Assembly: GCA_002724835.1 (NCBI GenBank)
Contig: PBPX01000058.1
Coordinates: 1 to 6,448 of the forward strand
Direction: 5' to 3'
DNA length: 6,448 bases
DNA from: Actinomycetota bacterium
GTDB lineage: Bacteria > Actinomycetota > Acidimicrobiia > Actinomarinales > Actinomarinaceae
Shown: one piece after another, positions 4,797-6,448 of the stretch
How positions within the stretch are numbered: the stretch's first letter is position 1
Layout of the letters: each line of letters opens with the position of its first letter
The notes under the pieces: generated by a model
What the model saw: the letters and a program-made list of their open reading frames with translations, nothing else
Told to the model about the DNA's origin: nothing
Databases searched by the model: none
Made by a program: the position numbers and the translations under genes

Positions 4797-6448
4797 ATGG
4801 CTAAGTTATTCGGCTTTTCTATTGAGGATAACGAAAGTAAGAAATCCCCTGGCGTAGTATCCCCCATACCTCAATCAAACGAGGATGGGGTTGATCACTA
4901 TCTTACCAGTGGATTTTTTGGTTCGTATGTAGATATAGAAGGGGTCTATAAAACCGAATATGATCTCATTAAGAGATATAGAGAGATGGCACTCCATCCA
5001 GAATGTGATGGTGCTATTGAAGATATCGTCAATGAAGCAATCGTAAGTGATTTAAACGACAGTCCTGTTCAGATAGACTTAGATAATCTAAATGCTGGAG
5101 ATAGTTTAAAGAAAAAAATAAGAGAAGAATTTAAAACTGTTCTTGAACTTCTAGACTTTGATAAGAAGTGTCATGAGATTTATAGGAATTGGTATGTTGA
5201 TGGAAGATTATATTACCATAAAGTAATCGACTTAAAGAATCCTCATGATGGGATTCAAGAGTTGAGATATATTGATGCACTGAAGATGCGTTATGTTCGT
5301 GAATCAATAACTAAAAAAGATAAAGGTGGTGGTGTTCAGACACAGGATGGACGTGACAATCCAATGAGCTCACCGTTCCCAAATATTAAAGAGTATTTTG
5401 TATATAATCCAAAACAGAATGTAGCACCTTATGGTGGACAACCAGGCAAAGGATCTGGTGGTGGAGTTAAGTTTGCAAAAGATGCAATCTCATACTGTAC
5501 ATCTGGATTAGTTGATAGGAACAAGGGAACAACATTATCTTATCTACACAAAGCAATTAAGTCACTCAACCAATTAAGAATGATTGAGGACTCTCTTGTT
5601 ATCTACAGACTGTCAAGAGCACCTGAGAGAAGAATATTCTACATTGATGTTGGTAATCTTCCTAAGATGAAGGCAGAGCAATACCTACGTGATGTTATGA
5701 TGCGTTATCGTAACAAGTTGGTATATGATGCTGGAACAGGTGAGATCCGAGATGATAAGAAGTTTATGAGTATGCTTGAAGACTTCTGGTTACCTCGTAG
5801 AGAAGGTGGACGTGGTACAGAGATTACTACTCTTCCTGGTGGTCAGAATCTTGGTGAACTAGCAGATATCAAATACTTCCAACAGAAGTTGTATAGATCT
5901 TTAAACGTACCTGAGTCTAGACAAGGTGGTGAAGGTGGTTTTAACCTTGGAAGGTCTTCAGAGATCCTTAGAGATGAACTTAAGTTTACTAAGTTTGTAG
6001 GTAGATTACGTAAGAGATTCTCAAGAATGTTTAACGACATGTTGAAGACTCAATGCCTACTTAAGAATCTTGTAACTCCAGAAGATTGGGATATTATGGA
6101 GGAGCATATTCAATATGACTTCTTATATGATAACCACTTCTCTGAACTGAAGGAAGCAGAACTAATGACAGAGAGATTGAATATTGCTGCTACTGCAGAA
6201 CCTTATGTTGGTAAGTACTACTCACAAGATTATGTAAGACGTAAGTTCCTTCGTCAGACTGATGAGGAAATTATTGAACAAGACAAATTGATTGCAAAAG
6301 AGATAGAACAGGGTATAATACCAGACCCAATGGCTCCTATTGATCCTGAGACAGGATTACCAATGGAACCTATGGGCGGTATGTCTCCAGATAATACTAA
6401 CGGAGCATCTGGTAAAACCCCTCTAGATCCTGAAGCACCAACACTTAC
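4797..6448 (+). CDS. 20: Portal vertex protein (gp20-like), 3' end cut by the window
   Basis: This is the portal protein: a dodecameric ring at one prohead vertex that initiates capsid assembly, is the channel for DNA entry and exit, and binds terminase and then the neck. The frame is open from the ATG at 4797 to the window end (550 complete codons, no stop). T4 gp20 is 524 aa, so little is probably missing. An in-frame TAA at 4785 leaves 4797 as the only plausible start. Landmarks: MAKLFGFSIED (1-11), YVDIEGVYKTEYDLIKRYREM (44-64), NWYVDGRLYYHKVID (131-145), the conserved SGLVD (236-240), YLHKAIKSLNQLRMIEDSLVIYR (249-271), RAPERRIFYIDVGNLP (274-289), MLEDFWLPRREGGRGTEITTLPGG (326-349), VPESR (371-375) and HFSELKEAELMTERLN (447-462). 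A Gly-rich loop at about 174-224 and a Pro/Met/Gly-rich tail from about 507 differ from T4. No clear Shine-Dalgarno is seen. The N-terminus resembles marine cyanophage portals more than T4. Confidence 0.96.
   Translation, partial: MAKLFGFSIEDNESKKSPGVVSPIPQSNEDGVDHYLTSGFFGSYVDIEGVYKTEYDLIKRYREMALHPECDGAIEDIVNEAIVSDLNDSPVQIDLDNLNAGDSLKKKIREEFKTVLELLDFDKKCHEIYRNWYVDGRLYYHKVIDLKNPHDGIQELRYIDALKMRYVRESITKKDKGGGVQTQDGRDNPMSSPFPNIKEYFVYNPKQNVAPYGGQPGKGSGGGVKFAKDAISYCTSGLVDRNKGTTLSYLHKAIKSLNQLRMIEDSLVIYRLSRAPERRIFYIDVGNLPKMKAEQYLRDVMMRYRNKLVYDAGTGEIRDDKKFMSMLEDFWLPRREGGRGTEITTLPGGQNLGELADIKYFQQKLYRSLNVPESRQGGEGGFNLGRSSEILRDELKFTKFVGRLRKRFSRMFNDMLKTQCLLKNLVTPEDWDIMEEHIQYDFLYDNHFSELKEAELMTERLNIAATAEPYVGKYYSQDYVRRKFLRQTDEEIIEQDKLIAKEIEQGIIPDPMAPIDPETGLPMEPMGGMSPDNTNGASGKTPLDPEAPTL

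Noticed and set aside
5843..6040. Antisense open frame within the portal gene
   Set aside because: The sense strand encodes highly conserved gp20 sequence; a shadow frame.
1..6448. A novel defence, mobile or regulatory system
   Set aside because: All sequence except about 140 bases of short gaps is accounted for by four conserved T4-like morphogenesis genes; no tRNA, CRISPR, insertion sequence, homing endonuclease or auxiliary metabolic gene is visible.

Overview
The window is a contiguous piece of the late structural gene block of a T4-like myovirus (a contractile-tailed dsDNA phage). It reads entirely on the + strand in the canonical order terminase large subunit (g17), tail sheath (g18), tail tube (g19), portal (g20). 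The first gene is cut at its 5' end by the window start and the last at its 3' end by the window end. The protein sequences resemble the marine exo-T4 group (cyanophages of Prochlorococcus/Synechococcus and related marine myoviruses) more than coliphage T4 itself. The reasons are the low-GC sequence, the portal N-terminus (MAKLFGFSIED...), the terminase C-terminal tail, the enlarged sheath protein, and promoter-like boxes of the NATAAATA type. A host assignment (cyanobacterium versus another marine bacterium such as SAR11) cannot be made from these genes alone.

Layout: 1-1260 holds the C-terminal two thirds of the terminase (end of the ATPase domain plus the whole nuclease domain). 1261-1331 is a 71-base gap with a late-promoter-like box and a ribosome binding site. 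1332-4127 is an unusually long tail sheath gene (931 codons; T4 gp18 is 659) carrying a central region with two degenerate Gly/Thr-rich repeats. 4128-4166 is a short gap with a strong Shine-Dalgarno sequence. 4167-4766 is the tail tube gene. A second late-promoter-like box overlaps its stop codon. 4797-6448 is the portal gene, open to the window end; it has no stop in the window but is clearly coding throughout. There is no gene-free stretch longer than 71 bases, and I see no tRNA, CRISPR array, insertion sequence or auxiliary metabolic gene.

Together the genes serve virion assembly. The portal (gp20) forms the unique vertex of the prohead and docks the terminase motor (gp17), which cuts and pumps DNA. 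The sheath (gp18) polymerises around the tube (gp19) to make the contractile tail. All are late functions, in keeping with the two late-promoter-like boxes. I found no undescribed system. The points most worth a second look are the enlarged, repeat-bearing, CpG-poor middle of the sheath gene, the paired AATAAATA boxes, and the absence of a clear ribosome binding site before the portal gene.
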